Shown here piece after piece: positions 53,842-63,539 of a DNA stretch of 64,000 nt. Position 1 is the stretch's first letter; every line of letters starts with the position of its first letter. This DNA comes from Thalassotalea_H castellviae. Lineage in GTDB: Bacteria; Pseudomonadota; Gammaproteobacteria; Enterobacterales; Alteromonadaceae. The stretch spans positions 62,001-126,000 of the forward strand of contig NZ_JAVRIF010000010.1 of the NCBI RefSeq assembly GCF_031846185.1, written 5' to 3'. The position numbers were made by a program, and so were the translations under genes. Under the pieces are notes generated by a model that had not been told where the DNA came from, ran no database searches, and saw nothing but the letters and a program-made list of their open reading frames with translations.

Positions 53842-54154
53842 GCCTAGTCTCCTCACTTTTCATTAACGTAAAATTAGGGGTTAATAGTTGTGCTTTTAAT
53901 AATAGTCGATTGAGTGTGCCTTGAAAGAAAACTAAAAGCAATAAATTTAAACAAGCGTTTTAAATATACGTATGAAAAAATATTATGTTATAGAAATTAT
54001 AATCAACCTTTTTTATACAACTAACTGATTAATAGAAATAAATATATTAACTGTATTAGATATAATGAAATTCGAGTACAAATAAACAACAATATAAATA
54101 GGTAATACTGGTGATTTACCGTAAAATATATTTTATTTTTCTCTCAAGATTGAT
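53842..54154. other. Divergent promoter region between fadB and the MFS gene
   Basis: About 310 very AT-rich nt. Both promoters must lie here. I see no clear FadR- or PsrA-type operator by eye and no gene. Confidence 0.4.
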
Positions 54155-55330
54155 ATGAATTTATCTAAGATCACCCAACGCCCCGAAAACCTTTTGCTTG
54201 CCATGGCATTTATTATGCCGCTCGTTTTCTCTGTTTGGATGGCACTACTTAATAACTTTGTTATAGAAAAAGCACATTTCACTGGGAAAGAAATCGGTAT
54301 CTTACAAAGTTTACGTGAGGTACCTGGCTTTTTAGCTTTTACGGTTATTTATCTCTTACTTTTTGTAAAAGAACAAAAATTGGCAATTATTTCGCTATTT
54401 ATTACCGCCTTTGGCGTTGCTGCTACAGGTTATTTTCCAAGTGTCTACGGCTTATATATCACTACAGTTATTATGTCGGTAGGGTTTCATTACTTTGAAA
54501 CCGTTAATCAATCCTTAACTCTGCAATGGATAAATAAAGACAATACTGCGCATTTCATGGGAAGAATGTTATCGGCAAAGTCTGCGGCATCTCTATTAGC
54601 TTTTAGCAGTATTTGGCTATTAATGGAAAAATTTACGTGGTCATATCAAGCCACCTACACTTTATTTGGCGGTATCGCGATAATATTTACCTTATTCTTA
54701 GCCCTGACTTTTAAACAGTTCCCTGTTCATGTTGAACAAGATAAAAAACTGATCCTAAGAAAGCGATATTGGTTATTTTACGCTTTAACATTTTTCAGTG
54801 GTGCACGCAGACAAATATTTGTTGTTTTCGCTGGCTTTTTAATGGTTGAAAAATTTGGATATAGCGTGGCTGATATTAGTGCTTTATTTCTAATAAATTA
54901 TATTTTCAATTGGCTGTTTGCCGCTCGAATTGGCAAATTAATTGGAATTATTGGTGAACGACGAATTTTAAAATTTGAGTACATTGGCTTGATCACACTG
55001 TTTATCGCTTATGGCTTAGTTGAAAACTCCACTGTCGCAGCCGTCCTCTATGTTATTGACCATTTGTTTTTCGCATTAGCCATTGCGATTAAAACCTATT
55101 TTCAAAAAATTGCTAAACCTGAAGATATTGCTTCAAGTGCTGGTGTGAGTTTTTCTATTAACCATATTGCTGCAGTAGTAATTCCAGCTTTATTAGGCAT
55201 GGTATGGATTATTAACTCTTCTTGGGTATTTTATGTCGGCGCTGGCTTTGCTTTTTGTTCGTTATGTTTAGCGCATTTAATTCCAACAACACCAAAACAG
55301 GGCATTGAACTTAAATTTCAAGAAAGTTAA
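54155..55330 (+). CDS. MFS transporter of unknown substrate
   Basis: 391 residues with about twelve membrane spans (for example LLLAMAFIMPLVFSVWMALL and FLAFTVIYLLLFV). The motif-A-like loop is weak, and the FMGRMLSAKSAASLLAF block recalls major facilitator transporters annotated only by fold. It is not part of an operon; ribosome-site evidence is poor (TCTCAAGATTGAT). A strong terminator follows. Confidence 0.8.
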   Translation: MNLSKITQRPENLLLAMAFIMPLVFSVWMALLNNFVIEKAHFTGKEIGILQSLREVPGFLAFTVIYLLLFVKEQKLAIISLFITAFGVAATGYFPSVYGLYITTVIMSVGFHYFETVNQSLTLQWINKDNTAHFMGRMLSAKSAASLLAFSSIWLLMEKFTWSYQATYTLFGGIAIIFTLFLALTFKQFPVHVEQDKKLILRKRYWLFYALTFFSGARRQIFVVFAGFLMVEKFGYSVADISALFLINYIFNWLFAARIGKLIGIIGERRILKFEYIGLITLFIAYGLVENSTVAAVLYVIDHLFFALAIAIKTYFQKIAKPEDIASSAGVSFSINHIAAVVIPALLGMVWIINSSWVFYVGAGFAFCSLCLAHLIPTTPKQGIELKFQES

Positions 55331-55350
55331 TGCGCCAAAAATGCCGAAAA

Positions 55351-55390
55351 AAAAGTTGTGTCATTTTTTAGAAAAACGACACAACTTTTA
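55351..55390. terminator. Bidirectional terminator
   Basis: AAAAGTTGTGTC (55351-55362) pairs with GACACAACTTTT (55378-55389) between convergent genes. Confidence 0.85.
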
Positions 55391-55435
55391 TTGGGTTTGC
55401 TATGTGTTAAGCCCATTACATTTTGTTAGGAATCA

Positions 55436-57658
55436 TTAAGAGTTATTCTTTAAAAACGCCAAGAACTCATCAGCAGGCATAGGTTTAGCGTAAAAGAAAC
55501 CTTGTACTTCATCGCAAGCTTGAGATTTCAAATGTGCTTCCTGATCTTTATCTTCTATCCCCTCAGCAATGACTTTTAAGTCCATTTGTTTGCCAAGATT
55601 AATAATAGTGTCAGCGATAATTGATTGACCTGGTTTTGCAATGTCGATAACAAATGAGCGATCAACTTTTAAGCGATCTAACGGGAGTTTCTGTAAATAG
55701 CTTAAAGATGAGTACCCGGTACCAAAATCATCTAAAGCGATACTAATACCTTCAGCTTTTACTTGATTTAATGCATCAATAACAATCTGAGGTTCATCCA
55801 TCAAAATGTTTTCTGTAATTTCAAGCTCTAACTTACTTGGATTGACTTGATAATGCTTTATTGCATCAATAATACTGCTTACAAAATTTTCACGTTTAAA
55901 TTGAGGAATTGAAACGTTTACTGAAATACTAACGTCATTAAATGATTGTTTTTCTAAACTTTTAATTTGCTTACAAGCTTGTTTGATTACCCAATCACCG
56001 ATTTCAATAATAAGCCCAGAATATTCCGCTAAAGGAATAAAGACGGCTGGAGAAATAAACTGTCCATCGGCAGTTCGCCAGCGTAAAAGTGCTTCGGCGC
56101 CAATCACTTTGCCAGAGTTGAGGTTTAATTGTGGTTGATACCAAAGCTCTAAACGGTTTTCTGCAAAATCTGTACGTAACTGACGGATCATACCTAATCG
56201 CCATAACGTTTTATCTTCCATTTCTTGTTTATAATAAACAAAATGCTCTTGATTACTCTTCTTAGCTAAATTTAATGCAATATTGATTTGATTTAACACT
56301 TTCACGCCACGTGAGCCTGCATCATCTTTATGGCATAAACCAAAACAAGCATTGATGGGTAAGTATTGCTCACCGGCAGAAAAGGCTTGTTTAAATAAAT
56401 TATTTAAATTTTCAGGGGTGAGACAATCAGCAGGTCCAATAATACCAAAAACATCAGCGCCAACTCGGGCAAATTGACAATTCCCCCCCATAGCTTTCAT
56501 TCGTTCGGTGACAGCTAATAAGAGTTGATTACCTAAGTCTTGCCCTAAGCCATCATTAATATCACTAAAATGATTAATATCGATTAAACCAGCAACTAAA
56601 TCTTGCTCATTACTTTGCGCAAAGTCATCTAGTAAATTAACAAATTCTAATCGATTGGGTAAATCAGTTAACCAATCTTTATAAGCCGCGTCTCTAAGCT
56701 TTTGGAATAAGTGTACATTTTCATACCCGATTGAAATATTTGTCAGAAATACTTCGATCAATTGCTTATCAATATCATTAACAGGGCTATTTAACTCAAT
56801 ATATATAACCGCTCTAAAACCACCACTTGAGAGATATAAACTAATATTTTCATCAGTAAATAAATGTTGTTTCTGCTGGAAACAGCTCGTGATCTGCTTT
56901 TGAGCGAAATTATTATTCAGTGCATCTAATTTCTGTTTTGTTTTATCTGCAGACAAACCTTGATGACCTAAAATATATAAGCTTAAATCATCAGCACCAT
57001 CAACTATCCCCTGCCCTCTAGCGCAAAATACACTAAACTCACTATCACTTAATAATTGTAGTTGTGATAACACGCCATCTGCGTATTCTTTAACGGAATG
57101 TAATTCTAACAAGTCGGCTGCCGCGCCTATGATTTTTTCAAGACCTATGCGGTTTTGCGTGACGGTTTCAATTTGTTGATAAGAGCGAATAGCAGCGTAA
57201 ACAGTAGTAACTAATTTTCGGCGGGTTAATTCAGTTTTCGTTTTGTAATCATTAATATCATAATCTTTAATGACACTTTCTTCTGGCGCATAGCCCGGCT
57301 GACCGGTGCGTAACACAATACGAATATCTTGACGGGATAACGTTTCACGAATGTGTTTAACTACATTTAATCCTGCATCATCAGTTTCCATGACAACATC
57401 TAATAAAACTAAGACAATATCATCATGTTGTTCAATTTGTTGACAAGCATCTTTACCTGAGTAGGCATGAATATATTCTAAACGTTGACCTAAAACGACT
57501 AGGTCTGACAACGCAAGCTGAGTGACCGAGTGTATTTCGGGATCATCATCAACAATTAATACTTTCCAAGTATTGCTTGTTGAGTTCTCTAGTATTTCAT
57601 CTTCATCACTATCATCGATAAACAAAAAATCGTCGTTAGTTTCCTCAGAAGCCTGCAT
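55436..57658 (-). CDS. Response regulator with DUF3369, degenerate GGDEF and EAL domains
   Basis: 740 residues from ATG 57658 (GAGG five bases upstream). Order: receiver domain (VLIVDDDPEIHSVTQLAL, phospho-Asp in LVLLDVVMETDD), DUF3369 sensor region (GLEKIIGAAADLLELHSVKE), GGDEF-like domain whose signature is VGADVF in place of GGDEF, and an EAL domain with EALLRW, LEITENILMDEP and DDFGTGYSS intact. It should act as a c-di-GMP phosphodiesterase, with the dead GGDEF perhaps binding GTP. No histidine kinase is adjacent. Confidence 0.92.
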   Translation of the reverse strand: MQASEETNDDFLFIDDSDEDEILENSTSNTWKVLIVDDDPEIHSVTQLALSDLVVLGQRLEYIHAYSGKDACQQIEQHDDIVLVLLDVVMETDDAGLNVVKHIRETLSRQDIRIVLRTGQPGYAPEESVIKDYDINDYKTKTELTRRKLVTTVYAAIRSYQQIETVTQNRIGLEKIIGAAADLLELHSVKEYADGVLSQLQLLSDSEFSVFCARGQGIVDGADDLSLYILGHQGLSADKTKQKLDALNNNFAQKQITSCFQQKQHLFTDENISLYLSSGGFRAVIYIELNSPVNDIDKQLIEVFLTNISIGYENVHLFQKLRDAAYKDWLTDLPNRLEFVNLLDDFAQSNEQDLVAGLIDINHFSDINDGLGQDLGNQLLLAVTERMKAMGGNCQFARVGADVFGIIGPADCLTPENLNNLFKQAFSAGEQYLPINACFGLCHKDDAGSRGVKVLNQINIALNLAKKSNQEHFVYYKQEMEDKTLWRLGMIRQLRTDFAENRLELWYQPQLNLNSGKVIGAEALLRWRTADGQFISPAVFIPLAEYSGLIIEIGDWVIKQACKQIKSLEKQSFNDVSISVNVSIPQFKRENFVSSIIDAIKHYQVNPSKLELEITENILMDEPQIVIDALNQVKAEGISIALDDFGTGYSSLSYLQKLPLDRLKVDRSFVIDIAKPGQSIIADTIINLGKQMDLKVIAEGIEDKDQEAHLKSQACDEVQGFFYAKPMPADEFLAFLKNNS

Positions 57659-57944
57659 ATAATCCTCAAGAAATGGCAATTAAACCATTTTAATTTCAGT
57701 GACTTTTAACTAGTTTTTTTATTCTTGGTTCCAAGACCCATATTAACATAATAAAAGTGAGTGACAGAATATTCAACAAATCATTCATAATTAATGATTA
57801 ATTTTTCAGTGTTTCACACTAACAAGTAAATATTAGGTGAATTATCGATAATTGCCTATAAAAATTTTTAGTGATAGACAAATTAAATAATCAAAGTGAT
57901 ACTAAAATAATAAATGTACTATTGGCGTACCTTAGGACGTTAGA

Positions 57945-58850
57945 ATGAAAGTCAGCAAAACTTCAACCGCTAGCCCAATCACCCTGTCAGTAGAAAATGA
58001 AAAGTCAGTGATAACCGCACCTGAAAAGAACACGAAAAGTCAGACTCAAAGTGCTGCTAACCCTTCTACGCAAATGCAACTGATGGGATTAGCTAAACAA
58101 TTTGTCATTGATGGCGCTTTACTTCCGCTTGAAAAGCAACCTCCAATAGAAGAAAGATCTAAAAAACGAGAGCGCATCACACATTTAAGAAAACAGCAAA
58201 ACCTCGAACATATTATTCAACGAGCTATTCAATATTGCTCGGATGAAGAAGTCGCCGACCGAGCCGATCAAGATTGGTTTAATAATTTTATTAATTTGGC
58301 CGAAGATGTTAGCAATAAAACTATGCAAGATTTATGGGCAAAAATTTTAGCCGGTGAAATATCATCGCCGGGTAGTTTTTCGCTTAAATCGTTACAAGCA
58401 TTCAAAACAATGAGTATTAACGAAGCTAAATTGCTCGCTAAAGCGTGTGCGATTGCAATAAAAGATCAATCAAATAAAAGTATGCGTATTATTTCAGGCG
58501 CTTCTCAAACGCCTGGATTATTTAATTTTTTTAGTAAAGATAGAGAGCACAGAATAAATTTAAGTCCATTTGGTCTTTCATATGCAGAGCTACTCACTTT
58601 GGCAGATAATCACCTTATTTTTATTCAAGAAACAGAAACAGCTCCTATTGCTGCTGGTGAGAATATTTCATTTGTCTTCAACGGCATAAATTTATCGCTA
58701 AAAGCAAATAAAAATAATAGCTTACTAACTTTTTATAAGTTTACGCCAATCGGTACTGAATTAGCTCAATTGATTGCTGACAATCCAGAGAAAAAATATC
58801 TGCACCTTTTAAAACAAGAAACTTCCAGCTTGTTTCAAGTCAATTATTAA
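57945..58850 (+). CDS. TIGR03899 family protein
   Basis: The 301-residue protein begins with a Ser/Thr/Lys-rich disordered stretch (to about 45) and then shows the TIGR03899 blocks: LEHIIQRAIQYCSDEEVADR, DQDWFNNFINLAEDVSN, MQDLWAKILAGEISSPGSFS and LSPFGLSYAELLTLADN. The function is unknown; the middle resembles DUF2806-type phage-defence-linked proteins, but no partner gene is present. The terminator is immediate. Confidence 0.8.
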   Translation: MKVSKTSTASPITLSVENEKSVITAPEKNTKSQTQSAANPSTQMQLMGLAKQFVIDGALLPLEKQPPIEERSKKRERITHLRKQQNLEHIIQRAIQYCSDEEVADRADQDWFNNFINLAEDVSNKTMQDLWAKILAGEISSPGSFSLKSLQAFKTMSINEAKLLAKACAIAIKDQSNKSMRIISGASQTPGLFNFFSKDREHRINLSPFGLSYAELLTLADNHLIFIQETETAPIAAGENISFVFNGINLSLKANKNNSLLTFYKFTPIGTELAQLIADNPEKKYLHLLKQETSSLFQVNY

Positions 58851-58856
58851 ACTGCA

Positions 58857-58889
58857 TAAAAAATCCGATGCATATACATCGGATTTTTA
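58857..58889. terminator. Bidirectional terminator between the TIGR03899 gene and purD
   Basis: AAATCCGATG (58861-58870) pairs with CATCGGATTT (58877-58886), with flanking A and T runs. Confidence 0.88.
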
Positions 58890-58927
58890 ATCAAACTCTT
58901 CAACTTAAAGTGATGCTAGTTTAATGG

Positions 58928-60214
58928 TTAACTTTGCTCACGAGCGATTGCACGGTAAGCAATATCCGTTCTAAATTGCACGTCTTCCCAGCTAATCTCA
59001 TGCAATAATTCATAAGCAGCTTTTTGTGCTTCAGTGACAGTTTGTCCTAATGCCGTGGCACAAAGTACTCGGCCACCTGCCGTAACTACTTCACCCTTGT
59101 CATTTGCGGTACCGGCATGGAAGGTTTTTCTATCTTCTTTTACATTAGTGTCTAAACCACTGATCACTTTACCTTTCGCATAACTACCTGGGTATCCGCC
59201 AGCCGCTAATACAACACCAACGGCAGGACGAGGATCAAAATCTATCGTCGCTTTGTCTAATTCGCCTTTACAAGCAGATAAACAAAGTTCAACGATATCG
59301 GTTTTCAAACGCATCATAATTGGCTGTGTTTCTGGATCACCAAATCGGCAATTATACTCAATCACTTTTGGTGTGCCGTCAGCATCAATCATCAAACCTG
59401 CGTATAAAAAGCCGGTATAAGGAGCCTCTTCTTTTGCCATACCTTCAACGGTCGGATATATCACTTCATTCATAATACGTTGATGAATTTCTGGCGTAAC
59501 AACAGGCGCTGGAGAATAAGCTCCCATACCGCCAGTATTTGGACCTTCATCATTATTGAAAGCACGTTTATGATCTTGGCTAGTGGCCATCGCAAGGACA
59601 TTTGTTCCGTCAACCATGACAATAAAGCTTGCTTCTTCACCCGCTAAAAATTCTTCGATAACAACACGATGTCCAGCATCACCAAAAGCGTTGCCCGCTA
59701 ACATATCTTTAATCGCATCTTCAGCTTCTGTTAAGGTCATGGCGACAATTACACCTTTACCTGCCGCTAAACCATCAGCCTTAATTACAATTGGCGCACC
59801 TTTTTCGCGCACATATGCTAACGCAGGTTCTATTTCAGTGAAATTTTGGTACCAACCTGTAGGGATATTATTTCTTGCAAGAAAATCTTTAGTGAATGCC
59901 TTAGATCCTTCAAGCTGAGCCGCTTTAGCACTAGGACCAAAAATAGTTAACCCTTGTGCTTGAAACGCATCAACAACACCATCGACTAGCGGTTGTTCTG
60001 GACCAACAATTGTTAAGGTAATGTTTTGAGTTTTAGCAAATTCAACTAAGGCAGGTATGTCACCTACTGATATTGCAACATTCTCTAATTTACTCTCAGT
60101 TGCAGTACCCGCATTTCCTGGAGCAACAAACACTTTTTCGACTTGAGAAGATTGTGCAGCTTTCCATGCCAATGCATGTTCACGACCACCACTACCAATT
60201 ACCAAAACATTCAT
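58928..60214 (-). CDS. purD: Phosphoribosylamine-glycine ligase
   Basis: The 428-residue ATP-grasp enzyme (GARS) catalyses the second step of purine synthesis. NVLVIGSGGREHALAWK, the PRGP-like FGPSAKAAQLEGSKAF, KADGLAAGKGVIVA and EYNCRFGDPETQ are diagnostic. It lies downstream of purH on the same strand, with a methyltransferase gene between them. Confidence 0.97.
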   Translation of the reverse strand: MNVLVIGSGGREHALAWKAAQSSQVEKVFVAPGNAGTATESKLENVAISVGDIPALVEFAKTQNITLTIVGPEQPLVDGVVDAFQAQGLTIFGPSAKAAQLEGSKAFTKDFLARNNIPTGWYQNFTEIEPALAYVREKGAPIVIKADGLAAGKGVIVAMTLTEAEDAIKDMLAGNAFGDAGHRVVIEEFLAGEEASFIVMVDGTNVLAMATSQDHKRAFNNDEGPNTGGMGAYSPAPVVTPEIHQRIMNEVIYPTVEGMAKEEAPYTGFLYAGLMIDADGTPKVIEYNCRFGDPETQPIMMRLKTDIVELCLSACKGELDKATIDFDPRPAVGVVLAAGGYPGSYAKGKVISGLDTNVKEDRKTFHAGTANDKGEVVTAGGRVLCATALGQTVTEAQKAAYELLHEISWEDVQFRTDIAYRAIAREQS

Positions 60215-60330
60215 TTAACTATTTTCCTAAAATTGATGTAAAAAACTGGCCCAACATTTTATTCGCTTTAAAATATTGAGCCATTATTTATGAGTGCTAA
60301 TTATTAGTTGCACTATTATTTTAAAATGAG

Positions 60331-61143
60331 TTATTTAGCACTTTTAACAAATTTTAATGTCATACGGTCACTTTCACCGATGGCTAAATACTTTTCTTTA
60401 TCTTTGTCACCTAACGCAAGACTTGGTGGTAAAGTCCACACACCTTTTTCGTAACTGGCTTTATCTTTCGGATTAGCATTAACTTCACTTGAACCTGCAA
60501 GATCAAAACCAGCCGCTTTTGCTTGTGCAATAGTAGTTTCTACAGAAACATAACCACGATTCATATCGTTAGCAGCAACGCCTTCTGGTAAACGGTGCTC
60601 AACCACACCTAAGATACCACCAGGTTTTAGCGCCTTAAAAGCATCAATAAAAACTTGTTGAACGCCCTCTTCACCCCAGTTATGTAAATTACGGAAAGTT
60701 AATACCATATCTGCTGTTGCAGCAGGCGCTAACTCACTGGCTTTTTTCGGAACAAAATTCGACAATTCCACTTCGCTAAACACATCATTACTAGCCAGTT
60801 TCTTTTCTAATCGTTTTCGAGAGTTACTGTAATAATTGTCTTCACCTGTATCTGGGTAGTGCGCGCCAATTAATTTGCCAGTACCTTTCAATGCGGGAGC
60901 CAAAATTTCAGTATACCAACCACCACCGGGGGTAATTTCAACCACGGTCATAGTTGGCTGAAAGCCTAAGAATTCTAGAGTTTCTTTAGGGTGACGATAT
61001 TGATCACGTGCTTTGTTTTCTGCAGAGCGATGCTCACCAGCAATAGCGTGGGCTAATTTATCACTGCCAGCTTGAACATAACTAACTGATGCCATTGATA
61101 AACTAACAAGTGATGCGGCGATAAAGGTTTTTATTGTTTTCAT
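60331..61143 (-). CDS. Exported SAM-methyltransferase-like protein (COG4798 type)
   Basis: 270 residues from ATG 61143 (GGAAGA upstream). A signal peptide (MKTIKTFIAASLVSLSMASVSYVQA) sits in front of a class I methyltransferase-like fold: VVEITPGGGWYTEILAPAL (SAM loop), LIGAHYPD, MVLTFRNLHNW and LKPGGILGVVEHR. Export of a SAM-dependent enzyme is paradoxical because SAM is not expected in the periplasm, yet this family consistently has it. It separates purH and purD; no purine role is implied. Confidence 0.82.
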   Translation of the reverse strand: MKTIKTFIAASLVSLSMASVSYVQAGSDKLAHAIAGEHRSAENKARDQYRHPKETLEFLGFQPTMTVVEITPGGGWYTEILAPALKGTGKLIGAHYPDTGEDNYYSNSRKRLEKKLASNDVFSEVELSNFVPKKASELAPAATADMVLTFRNLHNWGEEGVQQVFIDAFKALKPGGILGVVEHRLPEGVAANDMNRGYVSVETTIAQAKAAGFDLAGSSEVNANPKDKASYEKGVWTLPPSLALGDKDKEKYLAIGESDRMTLKFVKSAK

Positions 61144-61320
61144 GTGATCTTCCATAAATGATTAATGTGAATAAATGACTAAACTATTTATAACAGATTA
61201 TAAGAACAAGAACAGAATGATATTCATTCACTCGTCGACAAAAATAATTTCTTCACCGCAAACAAAGTGTGTACTTTTGTTTATTTAGCTTAACCATCTT
61301 TGCTGTATTTCTAATTTATT

Positions 61321-61425
61321 AGCTGTTTAAGTTAATAGAACTAATTTCAAGGCGGAAGCGCGGAGCCTAGTTTACTAGGTGAGCACTTTCAACAATGAAA
61401 GTAGTTCTATTTAACGACAACAGCT
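61321..61425. repeat. Interspersed palindromic element, copy 4
   Basis: Almost the whole 105 nt folds on itself. Outer arms AGCTG (61321) and CAGCT (61425), then TAGAACTA/TAGTTCTA and TTTCA/TGAAA, and a core GCGCGGAGCCTAG then TTTACTAGGTGAGCAC (61358-61386), shared with copy 3 at 19867-19956. It begins six bases beyond the purH stop. Confidence 0.75.
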
Positions 61426-61430
61426 GAAAA

Positions 61431-63032
61431 TTAGTGACGGAAGTGACGCATTCCGGTGAACACCATTGCTATGTTATGTTCGTCTGCAGCGGCGATTACT
61501 TCGTCATCACGCATTGAACCACCTGGTTGAATCACCGCGGTAATACCTGCTTCAGCAGCAGCATCTAGGCCATCACGGAATGGGAAGAAAGCGTCAGACG
61601 CCATTACAGAACCAGCCACTTCTAAGTTTTCATCTGCGGCTTTAATGCCCGCAACTTTAGCAGAATAAACACGGCTCATTTGCCCGGCACCTACACCTAT
61701 TGTCATGCTATTTTTTACATAAACAATCGCGTTCGATTTCACGTATTTAGCAACTTTCCAACAAAATTGTAAGTCGCGCATTTCATCTTCTGTTGGTTGA
61801 CGTTTAGTCACCACTTTTAAATCGCTTGCGGCTACTTTTCCTTGGTCTCGATCTTGTACTAATAAACCGCCATTTACGCGTTTATAATCTAATCCCGTTG
61901 TTTGCGTAGTCCATTGGCCACACTCAAGTAAACGAACATTCGGCTTAGCTGCAACAATTTGAGCCGCCGCTTCAGAAATGCTTGGAGCAATGATCACTTC
62001 AACAAATTGACGTGAAACAATAGCTTCGGCAGTATCGGCGTCTAATTCTCGGTTAAAAGCAATAATGCCACCAAATGCTGAAGTAGGATCAGTTTTAAAG
62101 GCTTGCTCATAAGCTGCTAAAATATTATCACCAATAGCAACACCACAAGGGTTGGCATGTTTAACAATAACACAGGCCGCTTCATCAAATTCTTTCACAC
62201 ACTCTAATGCTGCATCGGTGTCAGCGATGTTGTTGTAAGAAAGTGCTTTACCTTGTACTTGTTTCGCCGTAGACACAGATGCTTCTTCAGGATTTGCTTC
62301 AACATAAAAAGCCGCATCTTGATGCGAGTTTTCACCGTAGCGTAAATCTTGCGTTTTAATAAACTGACTATTGAAGGTACGAGGGAATTTATTTTTTTCT
62401 TCGAAATTTACTTCACTCGCTTCTTCGCCATGTGCCGATAACATTTGACCAAAATAGTTAGCGATCATGCCATCGTATGAAGCCGTGTGTTCATAAGCTG
62501 CAATCGCTAAATCAAAACGAGTTTTATAGGTTAATGAGTCGTCATTATTATTCATTTCAGCAATAACACGATCATAATCAGCAGCATTTACTATGATAGT
62601 GACATCTTTATGATTTTTTGCTGCTGCTCGAACCATAGTTGGACCACCAATATCAATGTTTTCAACCGCATCTTCTAAAGAACAGCCTGCTTTTGCTACT
62701 GTGTTTGCAAATGGGTATAAATTCACTACAACCATATCAATTGCATCAATGTTATTTTCAGCCATCACACCTTCATCTGTGCCACGACGGGCTAAAATGC
62801 CACCATGGATTTTTGGATGTAATGTTTTTACACGACCGTCCATAATTTCTGGATGACCTGTGTGCTCTGAAACTTCCGTCACTTTTATGCCGTTATCTGC
62901 TAATAGTTTAGCGGTACCACCGGTTGATAAAATATCAACGCCTTTTTGAGCGAGTTGACGAGCGAAATCTACAATACCAGTTTTGTCAGATACACTTAAA
63001 AGTGCGCGTTTGATTGGGCGTGGAGTATCCAT
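61431..63032 (-). CDS. purH: Bifunctional AICAR transformylase / IMP cyclohydrolase
   Basis: The 533-residue enzyme performs the last two steps of IMP synthesis. N-terminal MGS-like cyclohydrolase domain (KRALLSVSDKTGIVDFAR, STGGTAKLL, and HPKIHGGILARR) and C-terminal AICAR transformylase (LRYGENSHQDAAFY, VKHANPCGVAIG, AFGGIIAFNRELD, and SDAFFPFRDGLDAAAEAGI). The stop TAA lies beside palindromic copy 4. Confidence 0.98.
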   Translation of the reverse strand: MDTPRPIKRALLSVSDKTGIVDFARQLAQKGVDILSTGGTAKLLADNGIKVTEVSEHTGHPEIMDGRVKTLHPKIHGGILARRGTDEGVMAENNIDAIDMVVVNLYPFANTVAKAGCSLEDAVENIDIGGPTMVRAAAKNHKDVTIIVNAADYDRVIAEMNNNDDSLTYKTRFDLAIAAYEHTASYDGMIANYFGQMLSAHGEEASEVNFEEKNKFPRTFNSQFIKTQDLRYGENSHQDAAFYVEANPEEASVSTAKQVQGKALSYNNIADTDAALECVKEFDEAACVIVKHANPCGVAIGDNILAAYEQAFKTDPTSAFGGIIAFNRELDADTAEAIVSRQFVEVIIAPSISEAAAQIVAAKPNVRLLECGQWTTQTTGLDYKRVNGGLLVQDRDQGKVAASDLKVVTKRQPTEDEMRDLQFCWKVAKYVKSNAIVYVKNSMTIGVGAGQMSRVYSAKVAGIKAADENLEVAGSVMASDAFFPFRDGLDAAAEAGITAVIQPGGSMRDDEVIAAADEHNIAMVFTGMRHFRH

Positions 63033-63182
63033 TGCTTTTTCATTTACCTTTAAAATGAGTTATTAGTCTGGCCTTTGACATATGTCCTTGGCATTTATAC
63101 CTAAAATGGTATTTCGTCCGTGATGATCTTTGTACAGTTTAGTGAAAGTTTTCGTATGCGCTAACATCTTCAACTATCAATA

Positions 63183-63213
63183 AGTAAAAAAGCACCCTAA
63201 GGTGCTTTTTCAA
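63183..63213 (-). terminator. Terminator of the dusB-fis operon
   Basis: AAAAAGCACC (63186-63195) pairs with GGTGCTTTTT (63200-63209) around CTAA, 25 nt past the fis stop, with T on the reverse strand. Confidence 0.88.
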
Positions 63214-63234
63214 TGCAGGCTAACCTGCGAGTTT

Positions 63235-63522
63235 TTAGTTCATACCGTATTTTTTAAGCTTCTTACGTAAAGTACCACGGTTGATACCTAGTAAATTAGC
63301 TGCGCGAGTTTGGTTACCGCGAGTATACTTCATCACTTCTTCAAGCATTGGCGCTTCAATTTCTGAAAGTACAAGGTCATACATATCGTCAACATCATTA
63401 CCATTTAATTGAGATAAGTAGTTGCTAATAGCAATTTTAGCTTGGCTGCGTAAAGGTGATGCCTCTGCTTGAGTTTGCATGTTACCGGTAACGAATGGAG
63501 ATGAAATATTTTGTTCAAACAT
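63235..63522 (-). CDS. fis: Nucleoid protein and transcription factor Fis
   Basis: The 95-residue DNA-bending protein regulates rRNA and growth-phase genes. The C-terminal helix-turn-helix YTRGNQTRAANLLGINRG followed by TLRKKLKKYGMN is almost invariant in Fis. It is the second gene of the conserved dusB-fis operon, 17 nt after dusB. Confidence 0.98.
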   Translation of the reverse strand: MFEQNISSPFVTGNMQTQAEASPLRSQAKIAISNYLSQLNGNDVDDMYDLVLSEIEAPMLEEVMKYTRGNQTRAANLLGINRGTLRKKLKKYGMN

Positions 63523-63539
63523 AAAGTTCAGACTCTTTC

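Noticed and set aside
57945..58850. Phage-defence gene (DUF2806-like)
   Set aside because: The TIGR03899 pattern fits better and no partner genes or island features surround it.
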